Assembly: GCA_028023455.1 (NCBI GenBank)
Contig: JAQFVV010012416.1
Span: 6,431,594 to 6,495,593, forward strand
Source of the DNA: Epiperipatus broadwayi
Lineage: Eukaryota; Onychophora; Udeonychophora; Euonychophora; Peripatidae
Direction: 5' to 3'
Length of the DNA stretch: 64,000 bases
Numbering within the stretch: position 1 is the stretch's first letter; each line of letters begins with the position of its first letter. The notes below the pieces were generated by a model. That model ran no database searches. It was not told the origin of the DNA and worked only from the letters and a program-made list of their open reading frames with translations. A program made the translations under genes and the position numbers. Shown one piece after another: positions 1 to 13,100 of this stretch.

Positions 1-1059
1 GGCCTGATATATTTTACTGTTGTGTGTTTTGAAGATAGCAAAACTTTTTTAACCAGGTAATGATTAGAATTTTACAGAATTAGAATAATAAAATTGCAGT
101 TGATATTTTATTGGGATCACAATTTTTTTTTTTTTAATTTACGCTTTCTTAAGATATAATCATGTGTATTGTATTTTACACTTTGCCTTTTTTTTTTATA
201 AAGACTATACTCATTCTTTCACCTTAGGGAAAGAGTAATTTTGGAGATGTTCAATCACACTGAAATATCAATTATACTTAATATAATAATCAATCTAAAT
301 AAAATTGAAACAAACAACCAATTATATTTACAATTATTTAATTATCAACCTGGCTTCCATCTCTTATTGAGACCTTTTCAAGATATAAAGTTTTATACAT
401 CATATGACCTGTCAATTACATTTACCCTACCTATTGGAAATTATTCTACCTTCAACCATACAATTAACATTATGCATATGTTAATTGTATTAACATAATG
501 TTAATTGTAATTGTTGAAAGTAGAATATGTTAATACAATTAACGTATGTATACTGTTAATTGTATTGTTGAAGGTAGAATAATGTCCAGTAGATAGGGTA
601 AATGTAATTGATAGGTCATGTGATATATAAAACTATATCTTGAAAAGATTTCAATAAGAAATGAAATCTGGGTTGATAATTAAATAATTGTAAATATAAT
701 TGTTTGTTTGTTTCAGTTTTATTTAGATTGATTATTATATTAAGTATATATGTGTAACAACATTGTGGACAAATAATTTTTTATGTTGGATATTTGACCG
801 TTGTACATATCGATTATACTTTTTATTATTCTATTATTATATGAGCTTGGATATGAAAGTTTCTGCTTGATTTTAAAATACACAGCAGGGAAGAAATAAT
901 ATCAGATCACCTTCTTTTCAAAAAGATTTAAGTACTACTAGTCAACGTAGTTTTCAGACACATGCATGAGATTTTCGTTAAAAATTCACAAGCAAATACA
1001 TATATGTATATACATATAATAGCTATTTATTGTAATTGACTGGAAAATATTTACTTTAG
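1..1059. other. Intron upstream of the first visible exon
   Basis: No coding exon was recognised here. The stretch is AT-rich and is dominated by the foldback repeat at 275-746. The open frame at 241-498 lies inside the left arm of that repeat and has no protein-like features. The phase of the next exon (starting with a whole codon) means an earlier exon should end in phase 0. Confidence 0.5.
275..746. repeat. Foldback element with arms of about 200 bp
   Basis: The segment from about 275 to 478 is repeated in inverted orientation from about 545 to 746. Matching blocks include the AATCAATCTAAAT / ATTTAGATTGATT ends, the TTCAAGATATA / TATATCTTGAAAAG blocks and the TCTACCTTCAAC / GTTGAAGGTAGA blocks. 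The spacer contains further small palindromes built on TTAATTGTATTAA. No coding capacity is seen, so this is a non-autonomous foldback/MITE-like insertion. The arms differ by scattered substitutions and short gaps, so it is not recent. Confidence 0.75.
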
Positions 1060-1139
1060 GCTGATATATCTTCACAAGATGTCATTCCTGTGATGGCTAT
1101 GAAAACTAATCAACCTCCTCCAATGCAATTTAAAAAAAC
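1060..1139 (+). CDS. SETDB1: SETDB1 exon, residues 1-27 of the visible part, leading into Tudor 1
   Basis: The acceptor ...TTTACTTTAG precedes 1060 and the donor GTAAGC starts at 1140. The frame begins [15 protein letters not shown] and ends in QFKK plus two bases of a split codon, completed by the T at 1255. Alternative starts are not relevant because the exon is internal. This is the least conserved exon. It is accepted because it reads open, has good splice sites and joins in phase to the clear Tudor exon 115 bp downstream. Confidence 0.8.
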
Positions 1140-4100
1140 GTAAGCCTTCTTTCCGTTATTACTATTTTCATAAATCAAGTATTAATTTGAAAGGTATTTG
1201 TGTAATTATTAAGAAAATTCTAATAGAATTTTATTACTTTTATTTTTTTGTTAGTGAGGTTATTGTTGGAACTAAAATATATGCACGGAAAGCTAATTCC
1301 ATTTGGTATCGTGGAACTGTCACTGAAGTTAAGCCAAAGCAAGGGGCTGAAGTAAGTAAAATGTTGTTATTCTATAAATTATATTATTTAGAATAAAATG
1401 TTTACTGTTTTTATGAAATACATATTTTTTTTTTTTAATGATTTTAATTTATTTCTGTAATATTTCGTTTTAAATCATTTTTGAAAGTATATATAATTTT
1501 ATACTAATAAAAATTGAAAAATTTTATATTAGTACTATGGCCTCACTTGATGATAATAAAATCTGTGATAGTAAAAATTAATTGTCAGTTTTATAAAGAG
1601 GAGAATATATCCTATATATGATTATTGATAAAGTAAAACCGTTTTATGTAGAAAAGTAGTCTTTAAAGCTACTTTCAAGTTTAACCGCTTGATGATACTG
1701 AACTTACAGGGAGTAATTTGTTTGTTAGGAGCACACCTATTTTTTATCTGATTATTTGGTATAAGATTTATTGAAATAAATATCTTAAGTGCTAGCAGGA
1801 ATTTGAGTTTTAAACATTTTTATCAAGATTTTTAAGCACCATCTTCTGATTGGATAAAGATTGAAAAGTGGCTATCTTAATTTGAAAGAAGAGTGGGTTA
1901 TTAATAACATAGAATCTATTAAGATATTGAATTCAGTATGTTTTTGCTGAATTTTTAATCCCTGAAGATTTATTAACCTATCCCAATGCTAAAATTAAAA
2001 TAAGACTAGTTCATATTGATAAAGATTATTTCAAAAATTAAGCATGCTAAAGATAAAAATATGTCAGTTAATCATTTTTTAAAAAATAAATACAAATGAT
2101 AATAATGAATCTTTTAAGACATTCACTTGCTTAGAATATTAGTATAGTTTGTAGAAATATAAAGGAAATTGGGAAATGTATATTTGCTAGGTTTTCAACC
2201 AAAATATTGTTAAATAAGACATGATATTTTATCTTCTATGAAATCATTAAATTGATATGCTTCAGTACTATATTTTCAATATATATTCAACAAATATCTT
2301 TTCAGTTCCATGAGAATAGCTTTGTTTAGATGCAATGATCTATAACATTACTGATTTGTTTGAGAGCATCCACATTGGCTTAACTCATATAAGATCAACA
2401 TTATTTATTATTAGATTCATATATTATGTGAGGGATCGATCTATGGTTTCCATTGGATTAATAAATCAACTTTGTGATTTATAAAAGTATTGGTGGAAAA
2501 ATGCTCATATATATCCAGATTGTCAGAGAAGAAATCGTACATCTTATGGCTATAAATATTTAGGATAGAAATAAAAACCCCAATTATTTAACTTTGTAAA
2601 TGAATTGCAAAAGTGGAATAAAAATCAGTACTAGTAATTATATAAAAACGAAATTTCAAATTTAGGGCTAAAGTATTGATAATGAAATATTTAAAATCTA
2701 ACAGATGGAAAGGATATATATAATTTTGGATTATGTCACCTAAATAATTGAAGACATCTTTCTTACTATGAGATAGGTTATATAATATTATTATCATATC
2801 TTTATTTTATGGTTAGCATATTTATACCAATATGATCAATTCACGTTAATGAAGGCCATAATCTAAAAGCTAGTCTGGGGACATAGATAGGGCAACGTTA
2901 GAAATAGTTTTAAGGAGTACTGTCTTTTTAACTTATAGTTTGCCCTTGCAAAGCTTTGTGTAAGCTGGTGATCATATGATATTTTTTTGTTTTAAGAATA
3001 ATAAAAAAAATAATTGAATGGTTTGTTGCATAAAAGTTAAAGTGTGAAATTCGAGCATCAGAAGGTTGGGTGCACTCCATGGACTTTGAGCTCGAGAGTC
3101 CATTATTAAGTCATGCAAAGCTTTAAGAACAATGTCATTGTGATACATTTTTAATTTACGCATAGCATTATTTGTCACTTTAAAGGATTCACTGCATGCA
3201 TATATTAACCAGTTATATAATTAGAGCAATGTTTTGTTATGTTATGAATAAGAGCATTTAAGCATTCCCCTTTCACTCATAAGCATTCTCCTTTCACTCA
3301 TTAGCTAATTAAGATATAAGATGGTATATAAAAATTTTGAATTGAAAATTATAATAATACTAGGCTTACAGGACTGATTTCAATGGAATCTCTTTCACAG
3401 TTTGTGCCAAGTTCCAACATCATTAAAATAGTTCTTACAGTCTCTTATTATGTATTCATTTATACAGCGCTATGTTGATAAAATGTAAATTAGCGTTCAG
3501 GCTAATGTACATGCGCTTTACAGATAACTATACGTAAATAATACTAACATTCTCAAACACAAGATAAAGTCTTTAGAAAAGGTAGAATGAATCCATTTAA
3601 CTTTTCGACCCAAACATTTAAGTATGGGCAAATCTTTATGAGAGTGTGACAATATGGCCTGTAATGTATTAATTAAATAATTGTTTATGTTATATGCATA
3701 TTAAATTCAGCTGATAGGGTTTATGTAAAAGTAAATTATTCTTAATAATTGTGATTTTCATTAATTAGATTGCATCTTTTTTATAATTATGATTTTTTAT
3801 AAAGTAAATAATACTTTCTTTACTGATATTTCTAATGTGTTTGCTGACTATAAAGAGCATCACATTTAATAATTGCACTTGCTTCAGCTTTCATACTTTG
3901 AAATAAAGCGAGTGAAATCTGTTTAATGTAAATATGATTCGAGTCTATTCTTTTTTATAATTAGTTTAATGTTGGAGCTTAGTTACAGCTGACAATGGGT
4001 TTCCATGAAATTGATTCTATGAGCCTAGTATCGTCATAATTCACAATTTAAAATTTTTCTGTTATATAACATATTATATCTTTGTTAAATATTGAGCTAG

Positions 4101-7100
4101 TAGAGGGCGTTTAAACTCTCATTCATCTATTACATATAATATGGAGAGCATACCAATATCTCAAACAAGCTCTTAATTGATAAGTGTGGTAAGAGAAAAT
4201 ATTTAAAATCTCTATCCGAAATACTCTTTATCCTTAGACCAATTGGTTTTTGAACTTATGGCTCACCTCAGTGTGAGGAGTTAGAATATTCAGACACTAG
4301 ATCTAAAATATCAACTCAAAACCCAGCACTTATTTCATACATAATATTTAAGTAAAAACTCTGAAGTTTTCAGACATGAAAATGTCTTTTACTCCAGCTA
4401 TCTAATTTAAATAGCTAAATGGGACTGAACAAAATTTAGATCTACCATATATTAATAACCTCAGCATAGCCAAAGCTTTAATATATGGTAAATCTGAATT
4501 TGGTTCAGTCCCATATAGCTATTTAAATTAGATAGCTAGAGTAAAAGACATTTTCATGTCCGAAAACTTCAGAGTTTCTACCTTAATATTACGTATGAAA
4601 TAAGTGCTAGGTTTTGAGTTGATATTTTAGATCTAGTGTCTGAATATTTTAGCTCCTCACTGAGGTGAGCCATAAGCTCAAAAACAATTGGTCTGGGGAT
4701 AAGAGTATTTCGGATAGAGATTTCAAATATTTTCTCTTACCGCACTTATCAATTAAGAGCTTGTTTGAGCTATTGGTACACTCTCTGTATTACATTTTTG
4801 TAAATACAAGCTTATAAAATTAATGTCATATTATATATGACTTGCTTTATTGATAATCTATTACATATATATTCTCCTGAGATACTAGCATACATTTATT
4901 ATTACTGGCTTTGAAATAGTGCTTATTTTTATATCAAAAAATGTTTATAAAATTAGTGTTTATTTCAAAACATGTTTATAAGGACTACATTGACTTCATA
5001 ATTCTCATAGTAAAAATGAGCTTCATTTGAAAAATGTTAAATATATCTACTAAAATATAAATAAGTACTCTTATAAAATGTGATAACATTAAAAATTGAA
5101 ATACTTCTGACTAAATCTATGATTTTAACCAAGTACCACTTATTAATGTCACTTTTGTTAACTATATAGACTTTTATATTGAAGAAGTTAAAATGTTAAT
5201 GTATTTGTGGGTGTGTGCATAATTTAGTTATATAAAAATAATGCAGAATTTTTTAACTTGTCTGAGTAACACAACTTCATATGTACATTTAAGGATTATA
5301 ATACCCGTCTTTTCTGTCTCTTCTGTAACTTTTTCTTATTCTTTCTTTTCCTTTGCTATTTCCAATTTTATTCATTAGTACAATGCACAATCGTAATGCA
5401 CTTCTCATGCCAGCATTTCTACGTTAACTGTAACAATATTTGCGCAATCACATTTCAATTTTTTAATGAATGTATATTAATTCCGATTCTAGAATGTTTT
5501 TTTGTCTGTTGTTTTCTATATTCTATCTGTTTTTGCTTTTGTCTTATAGAATTAGAATGGTCATATTCATTTACAGGTACATGAAATATATATATTCACA
5601 CATGCATATACAGGTGTATTTTTATAGATATATATGTATTTATTCTATTTTAGAAATTATATCGAGTTAAAATGGATGGAAAAGGTGGCTTAAAAACTTT
5701 ATCTGGAAAGCACATTGCATATGCTAAACAACTGCCACCACCTTGGCACGCTGTATTACCTGTAGGAAGTAGAATCATAGGTAAAGTTTTTGGGAAAAAG
5801 ATTATTATTTTTTTTTGTGTGTTATATATTTTTTATATACTAAAAAGCAGATCTTTAATCAAACTAATGTGAACTATTAAATGAGAATATTTTTGTTTTG
5901 TATCTAAAGATATATAGATTTGCCATTTTCTAACCATAGAGCAATTATATGATAAGGAATTTTTGTAAGCAATAGGCAGAGATATTTTTCTTTTTGGAAG
6001 ATGACAGATAATGATGACTTTAACACAATTAATTATCAGATATTTTGGCTCGGTTCCATAGCCAAAATATTTAATAACAAAATAAGTTATTGGCAAAAAA
6101 AAAAAAAAATGCTTGGAGTATAACTATTATTTCACAAGTTTGTATTTTAAAAGAAAAGTACAAATATTAAATTTTTGGAATTAAAAATTTACATATTTTG
6201 ATAAAAAAATCAATCTTATTAATTTAATGGAAGGGCCTTGTAGTGCAATGGTTAGCATAATGGCCTACTATATCCATGACGTTGGGGAAATAAAATTCAG
6301 GTTACAATTAAGATAATTGATCCATAGTCAAATTAGCTAGTCATTGGTTAGTAAGTGAGTATCTAGCTATTAATTGATGAAGTAGAATGATCCTGATCAG
6401 ATGAGTGTTAATGAGCTGACTGTAAAAAATTTTAAAAAAATCTATAAAAATTCTTATAACATGATATGGTCTTTACTATATTGATGAGACATCCTACAAG
6501 TATTGAACCTATAGTTTTATCTCTTTTTTTTTTTAATAGAAATTTTTGATAATTTTAATTGAACATTCCATTCCTATCATATTTGATGAAAAAATATATT
6601 ACTGTAGTTATATAACAATATTTTAAATGAAATTGGTTTCTAGTTAAGAAATAAACAAGAGATTGAAAATAAATGTGTTCCTTAAATATATTTATTTACT
6701 TAAAAAAAGAAATGATAAAATTCTATTTTGATGGAATTTTTTAAAAATAATTAATATTTTATTATTCAGCATGTTCTATTGATCATCACATGATCACCAT
6801 CTCGTATACTAGCACATAATTGTTTATAAACAAGGCAAAACTCTCCATATAGTAGTGCCACCCTGTGCCAACCAGAGTAATCAATGGATGCCAGAAGGCT
6901 TGTGCATAAAATCCTTATGCACAAGCCTTCTGGCATCCATTGATTACTCTGGTTGGCACAGGGTGGCACTACCGTATGGAGAGTTTTGCCTTGCTTATGT
7001 CCTATTGACCTTATTCAATCATTGTGAATAAGATCAGCTTAATTATTATTAATTATTTATAAAGAATTGGCTAAATATTTGTGAAGCAATCTTTTGAAAA

Positions 7101-10100
7101 TGCCAAATTAAGAGACCTACGTATTTATGAGATGATTCCTTGAAATGCCAAGCTGAAAACTAAATACTAGGATAACTCTTTGAATATGCATAATTGTAGA
7201 TATATGTATTTCTGAGGTATCTTTTTGAAAATGCAAAGTAGGCTAGATTTGTACATCTCAATTTATTAAACTTTTTCTATATTTGGATTCCAATGATTAC
7301 TCATTGTCTAATATGAACATATACATTATATAATGACCCATTACAATAAGAATAATATTTGATATTATATCATATATTTTTCAAAATCTTTTTGTTAATT
7401 TATTTATATTCATTATTTTATTAAAAAATTTAGAAAATATTAAAAACTTCTGCAACTTTTAACTAGTATAGAAATAAAATACAGGAAAACTATGTGAGAT
7501 ATTAGCATAAAAGTTATAGCGTTTTTTTTTTAAAAGATATATCTGATTCTGGATCAAGTGAATCTTATACTTCTTATGGGGATAGATGATAATCTGGAGA
7601 TACTTATGGCTGAAATTAGAGGAAGAGCTTCAGCTTAAAAATCAATATACATTTGGACAATTTACGAATTCTGAGTTACAAAGTGAGTATCATAGAGTCA
7701 CCAATAGATTTATCAAACTAAATAATTAATGATGATTTTTTTTTTTTTTTTGATATGATAAAGTTTTTTTACATATCTGTTGACAGTGCTGGAAATAGTT
7801 AACTGGAGTACCAGGAACAGATATTCTGATTCAATACGTAAACAATTTTTGATATTGCACATTGAGAATTATCTTTATTATATTTTAGTAATGATTTTCT
7901 GGCTGGAGCATTTAAAACAAATATCAAAATATTAATATAGATGGAAACATAACGAATGTACTAAATCATAGAATTAAAACTTGAATGGAATGATTTTAGT
8001 AGAAATAATTTGGTATTAAAAGGAAGTATACATATGTGTTTGAAAAGGAAAGTTTTAATATATATATCGTATGTTTTACCAATTTTTACTTCTGGATATG
8101 AGGCTTGGATATATAATAGGAGAGCAATGAAGAGACTTAAGATCATTCATCAATATGTGGAGAAGTGTATTTTAGGAGTAACAAGAAGAGATTGAAAATG
8201 AAATATATAGGTGATAAAACAAGTAGGTATCACTGACATCATTGAAAAAATTAAGAGATTGAAACTGGATTGGCTATATTTCTAGAAGAGATAATAATAA
8301 ATGGACCCTTGGAAGTTTTGAATTGGATCCCAAGATATTGTAAAAGATCTACAAAGAAACCATATGTGAGATGAATGGATGCAATAAAGAAGGGTGCTAC
8401 TGTGAAAAGGAGAAGGGAAGGTATGGTTTGAAGAAACTGGATTAAACTTGAAGAACATCTTTATTCTGCAGTGGATTGAAAATGGTTGGAAATGTTAAAA
8501 ATTATATATATGTGTGTGTTTAACATCTACACTGTGTAAATATAGTTTTCATTACTATCTACTGATTTTGATATTTGCGGCAACGGTTGGAATCAAATGA
8601 TTATGGATTATCTTACTCCATTTGGTTTTTTTTTTTTCTATGATCAAAACAATCAACTCTTACATTCTTATCCTTGCTTTGGCACTCTTTAAAACTCTTA
8701 TTTCATATGTAGATATAGTTTCCAAAATTTTTGTTTTTTCCTCTCATTTTTATTTTTGAAAATATTTCACGGACTATGATAGTCTAAAATGGTTGTTGTA
8801 GGATATAAATCTATTTCAGTAAAGATCCTTTATGGTCCAACATTCAAAAATCATTTGTCATTTTCGGATAATTTATCAGGAAATCAATTCTCAAATCTAT
8901 TGTTTGATTCTTTATTATAATAAATTTTTGGAAGAAATGAAAAGTTGCTTTTTCTAAATTGGAGATCTGAACTATTTAAAATTATTTCATTCTAATCATT
9001 AGAGGATCATTACCATTCATCAAGGAAACATCACTTGGTCCATAAGATATTTCATTTTCATCATTACCATCCATATCTAAGAATTATTCTTTTATCTGCT
9101 ACTTACTTGTATACATTCTAGATTTTTCCAAGCCTTTATTTGCTTACTATTATAAATGTATTGTTAAAATGATTGTATTGATTTTAAAACATAATTCAGT
9201 TTTATGTATTTATGGTTTAAGAAATTACATGTTTTTAATAGTTGGCATAACTGTATTTATTTTATATGAATATTTTTTCATACATTTGGATTAATTTACC
9301 TCTTAGGCCAATACAAGGATGAGTATGCCAGCCCAGCTGTGTCCATGTTTGCGGGTATTATTGCAGAACCTCCTAATTTTAGGAATAACCAGCGGTACTT
9401 ATTTATTATTATTCCATTTTTATATTTATTTATTATATATTATATATAGAGAGTAGTTTTTATTTAGTGGATAAAAAATAGAATAAAATATATAGAAAGT
9501 TAAAAGGTATATAAAGTGAAACAAAAAGTAATATTTAAATATAAATATTACAGTTTAAAATTGGTATAGTCAAAGATTTAAACTTTTAGTTAAAAGATAG
9601 CGGAATATCCCAAAAGAGGACAGGAATGCAGCTGATACAAATTGTAATATTGAAAGCTGATAACGAATTAGAGTAACTGTTGTGTTTTGTGCTTTACTCC
9701 AGAAAAGAAGACGCAAACATGACTATGAACGAAGGTTATATAAAAAAGCAGTCAGAAAACTAACAATGTCTTTTTTCCCATAAGCAGTCTTTGCTGCTGT
9801 TATGTTTTGGACATCTCAGCGTGTGCATACTGCTTTTCCCCCAGTACTTCTCACCATAGCAAGGGCCATCATCGGTGGACTGTGATCCCAGAATCTCAGT
9901 ACCTGTAGATAATCCAGATTAGAAGTGAAACAGATCACATTGATCTTATATATTTTATAAATGTCCTAAGGGTCTCTTCGAGGATGGGAAAGGTATAGTG
10001 GACTTTATTTAGTATATAACTTTAGACTTTTGGATCTGAATTGTAACTATAGATTTTTGGATCTGAATCGTAATCCGTTTTGTTACAAGAAATTATTCTT

Positions 10101-13100
10101 ATATTGGTGAAGGCAGGGATTATTTATTTATTTATTTGTTCATGTAGATTTCATAATCATTGTCGTATTTTGTTAAATTATTTAGCATTAATAAAAGTGT
10201 GCAATGTTTAAATTGTTGATCATTTACTTAATATATATTCATGTTTGCTGGTCACTCAGCCGGAGCCGGGGACACAGCATTATATATACATGTAAGTAAT
10301 AAATAACTCAAATTATGTGTAACTGAACAAAAAGTACCAAAGCTTCGAATGAGTTATATATCATAAACTCCCAAAAGACAGATGATACCACCTGTCTCTT
10401 AGCATTTGTTGTTATTTATGTAGTTTTAAATGATATGAATCGCCATTTAAATATTCAGAGGATCAAAGCCGAACTTTAGTTTTAACAACCTCTGGATATG
10501 TTTAGTGTTTCCTTATATTTAATGTTAGTTTAAGCTTCCAGAAGTATGTATTTCTTTAAAGAAATAATTTATAATTGAGTCATATCACAATCAAAATTGT
10601 TAATGTGAGTAGGCTGAGAAACTATAGATGCCAGATTATTGGCAGTCAATACAGTTATTAAAATAGGCAAAACTCCCATACTTATTGACACACCCAGCAA
10701 GCTAGAGTGAATGCCAGAAGGCTTGTGCATAAAATCCCCATATGTGTATAGTGAGTTTTGCCTGTTTTAATATCAGTTATAAGCAAGCATAAGAAATGGT
10801 GATCATATGATGTTTATTGGCTTAAAACCAATCCTGCTTAATAGGATAGTGGTGGTTATGGTTATTAAAGAACCAAAGACACCAAAATGTATGGGTACTG
10901 AACTAAGTTCAGACCTATATTACTATATATGCTAATGAGCTTGGATTGAAAATATTAAGGTGTTTTTCAATTTAAGAATCATAATTTTGTAGTTAAGTAG
11001 AGATAAAAGGTGGCTGCTGGAGGGTTGCATTAGATCTTAAGATCTAGGTGCAGTGCTCTCAGATCCAAGGATCATCACTGTCGAAGGCCTGAAGCCAGAA
11101 ACTAGTCTGGGGATATTGAATGAGTAGGCACTAGACGGAGATTTTATGCACAAGCCTTTTGGCATCCATTGATTACTTTGATTTGCACTGAGTGATGCTA
11201 CTGTATGGAGAGTTTTGCCTATTTTAGTAGCAACAGTTATAAGCAAGCATAAGAAATGCTGATTATGTGATGTTTATTAGCAGCCAATACAGTTCTATAA
11301 TAAAATAAAATCTAAAACTATACTAATATGAAATGTGTTTAGGGGCATATGACCACTCTGTTTACTCAGAGCTTTCTTACTGTTTGATTTATTAAAGAAC
11401 ACTAAATAATAATGCTGAAATCCTCATCTTTAGATTAGTTTTTGGCGATAATCTTTTTTAATTAAGGAATTTTGGACTACTTGCCACTATACATCCAGTA
11501 ACAATATTTAATTCTTTTTTACTTCAAGCTATTTGCCTGATATTCAAAAAAATCGGGTTTTAAACCTAAGTCTATTTGAGTGTATAATTATATTGATCTA
11601 GTCTTAGGCAGGCCAGTAACTGTAATTGCAAGTTGTTCAAAACTTCTTAAGCCCATTATTCAAAGCATAGGATTATAATCTATTGTCCATTGATCATAAT
11701 TAAATGGTGTGAATATCTGCTGCTGAAAGTATTTGTTTAATTCAAGTTAAAAAAATCAAGTGGCATTCTATCAATATATAATATAAAACAAAATAAAATT
11801 TTGAAAAAAATAAAAATTTATATACATTAAAAAAAAGGGTAGCTTACTTTTTCAACATTCCATTGCAGGCCAGAGATCTTTCCAACAAATCTTCTCCAAC
11901 AGATAGTCAAGAAGGCATTAATCAACAGCTTTTCCAATCATTAAACAGTGAGAGGGTTTGAGCAGTTTTTTGTCATGAAGCTAACAATAATATGTCCATT
12001 TACTGACTTACATTAAAGAGCAGATAGGCTATAAACAATCTATCTGGGAGAGAAAAAATTAAGAACTTGAAAGTATTTCAAGTTTATCAGGTTAACTTTT
12101 GAACTCTATATTGTAGATTATGATAGGGTAATATGCTATCATTATGCCATAAAGCCTATTTTAAAAAAAAAAAAAAAAACGATAGATATTTAATGTGCAT
12201 TTTTTGATAGATAACGTCTCTCAAAAAACAGGAGCTACACTTTAGTATGCTTTCAACTTTCTCCAACTGAAAAGAGCAATTAAAACAGGCAAAACTCACT
12301 ATATATATATATATTGCCACACCCAGCAAGCTAGAGTAATCAATGGATGCCAGAAGACTTGTGCATAAAATCCCCATCTAATGCCTACTCATCCAATATC
12401 CCCAGACTAGTTTCTGGCTTGTGGCCTTCGTCAGTGAGGAGCCTTGGATCTGAGAGCACTGCAGTGAGTTTTGCCTGCTTTAACAACAGTTATACACAAG
12501 CATAAGAGGTGGTAGTCATGTGATGTTTATTGAAAAGAGCAATGGTGGAATTTTTTTTATTAAGAAGTTTCATAAGTTATTAACATCTCTTTGATTAATA
12601 TAACTATGCTATTACAAATTATACTTTTCAATTGCTTATAAATATATTTTGTAAGCAACTGCAAATATATTTAATATTGATTTATATTTCACCGGGAGTA
12701 ATTTTGTTTTGACCAGTTTAAATATTATATTATTTTTTACATGTTTTGATGGCATTGATTTTTTTTCCCCCATAAAACTAGATTATGTATGGAAATGCAC
12801 GGTAAACAATTTGCATTGGTTAATATTTAATGTTTTCTGTCAAGCATCTAGTACATTATTTAAATTATTAATAGTTATATAGAAAAGATATAACATAGAA
12901 TGCATCTGCCTGCCATTACTAGGATCTGTGGCTTGAGTTCTTGCCAGGTAAACTTTGAATTTATTCCAATAGCAAACTTTTTTTTTTAATAATTAATCTG
13001 AAGTTAACCCCACTAAATATCCAGCAGTAGTTGGTAATTTAGTATCTAACTACTCCTAGCTAAAAAGTAATGATCCGCATTAATCTGGATTGCATAGAGA

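Larger units (their letters stand above)
4136..4787. repeat. Family A foldback element with about 310-bp arms (copy A1)
   Basis: The arms run about 4142-4455 and 4478-4787 and are inverted copies of each other, with a spacer of about 20 bp. The outer end reads GGAGAGCATACCAATA on one side and TATTGGTACACTCTC on the other. TATTACAT occurs at 4128-4135 and again at 4788-4795, so an 8-bp target duplication is possible. Each arm carries a hammerhead-like core, on opposite strands. A shorter copy with the same ends is at 44109-44359. Confidence 0.85.
1352..5653 (+). other. SETDB1 intron, 4.3 kb
   Basis: Contains the large foldback at 4136-4787 and a decayed hammerhead-like repeat fragment near 2841-2881. 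The rest is AT-rich and I see no gene in it. Short open frames here (for example 5396-5584 and 5470-5670) are low-complexity or run into the next exon from the intron. Confidence 0.6.
5781..9306 (+). other. SETDB1 intron, 3.5 kb
   Basis: Holds a SINE-like tRNA-derived repeat (6228-6430), the family B palindrome B1 (6775-7008) and a decayed RTE LINE 3' portion (7985-8500). The remaining sequence is AT-rich with homopolymer runs, and no other gene is seen. Confidence 0.6.

Noticed and set aside
241-498. 85-codon open frame near the left edge
   Set aside because: It lies almost wholly inside the left arm of a foldback repeat, has no domain-like pattern, and its mirror arm codes for nothing comparable.
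6228-6310. Possible true tRNA gene
   Set aside because: The A-box half is tRNA-like, but the B box is degenerate and no cloverleaf closes. Better called a SINE.
9690-9960. G+C-richer block considered as a missed exon
   Set aside because: The flanking SETDB1 exons 9307-9394 and 13690-13763 already join in phase within one arginine codon, and no conserved frame with splice sites was found.
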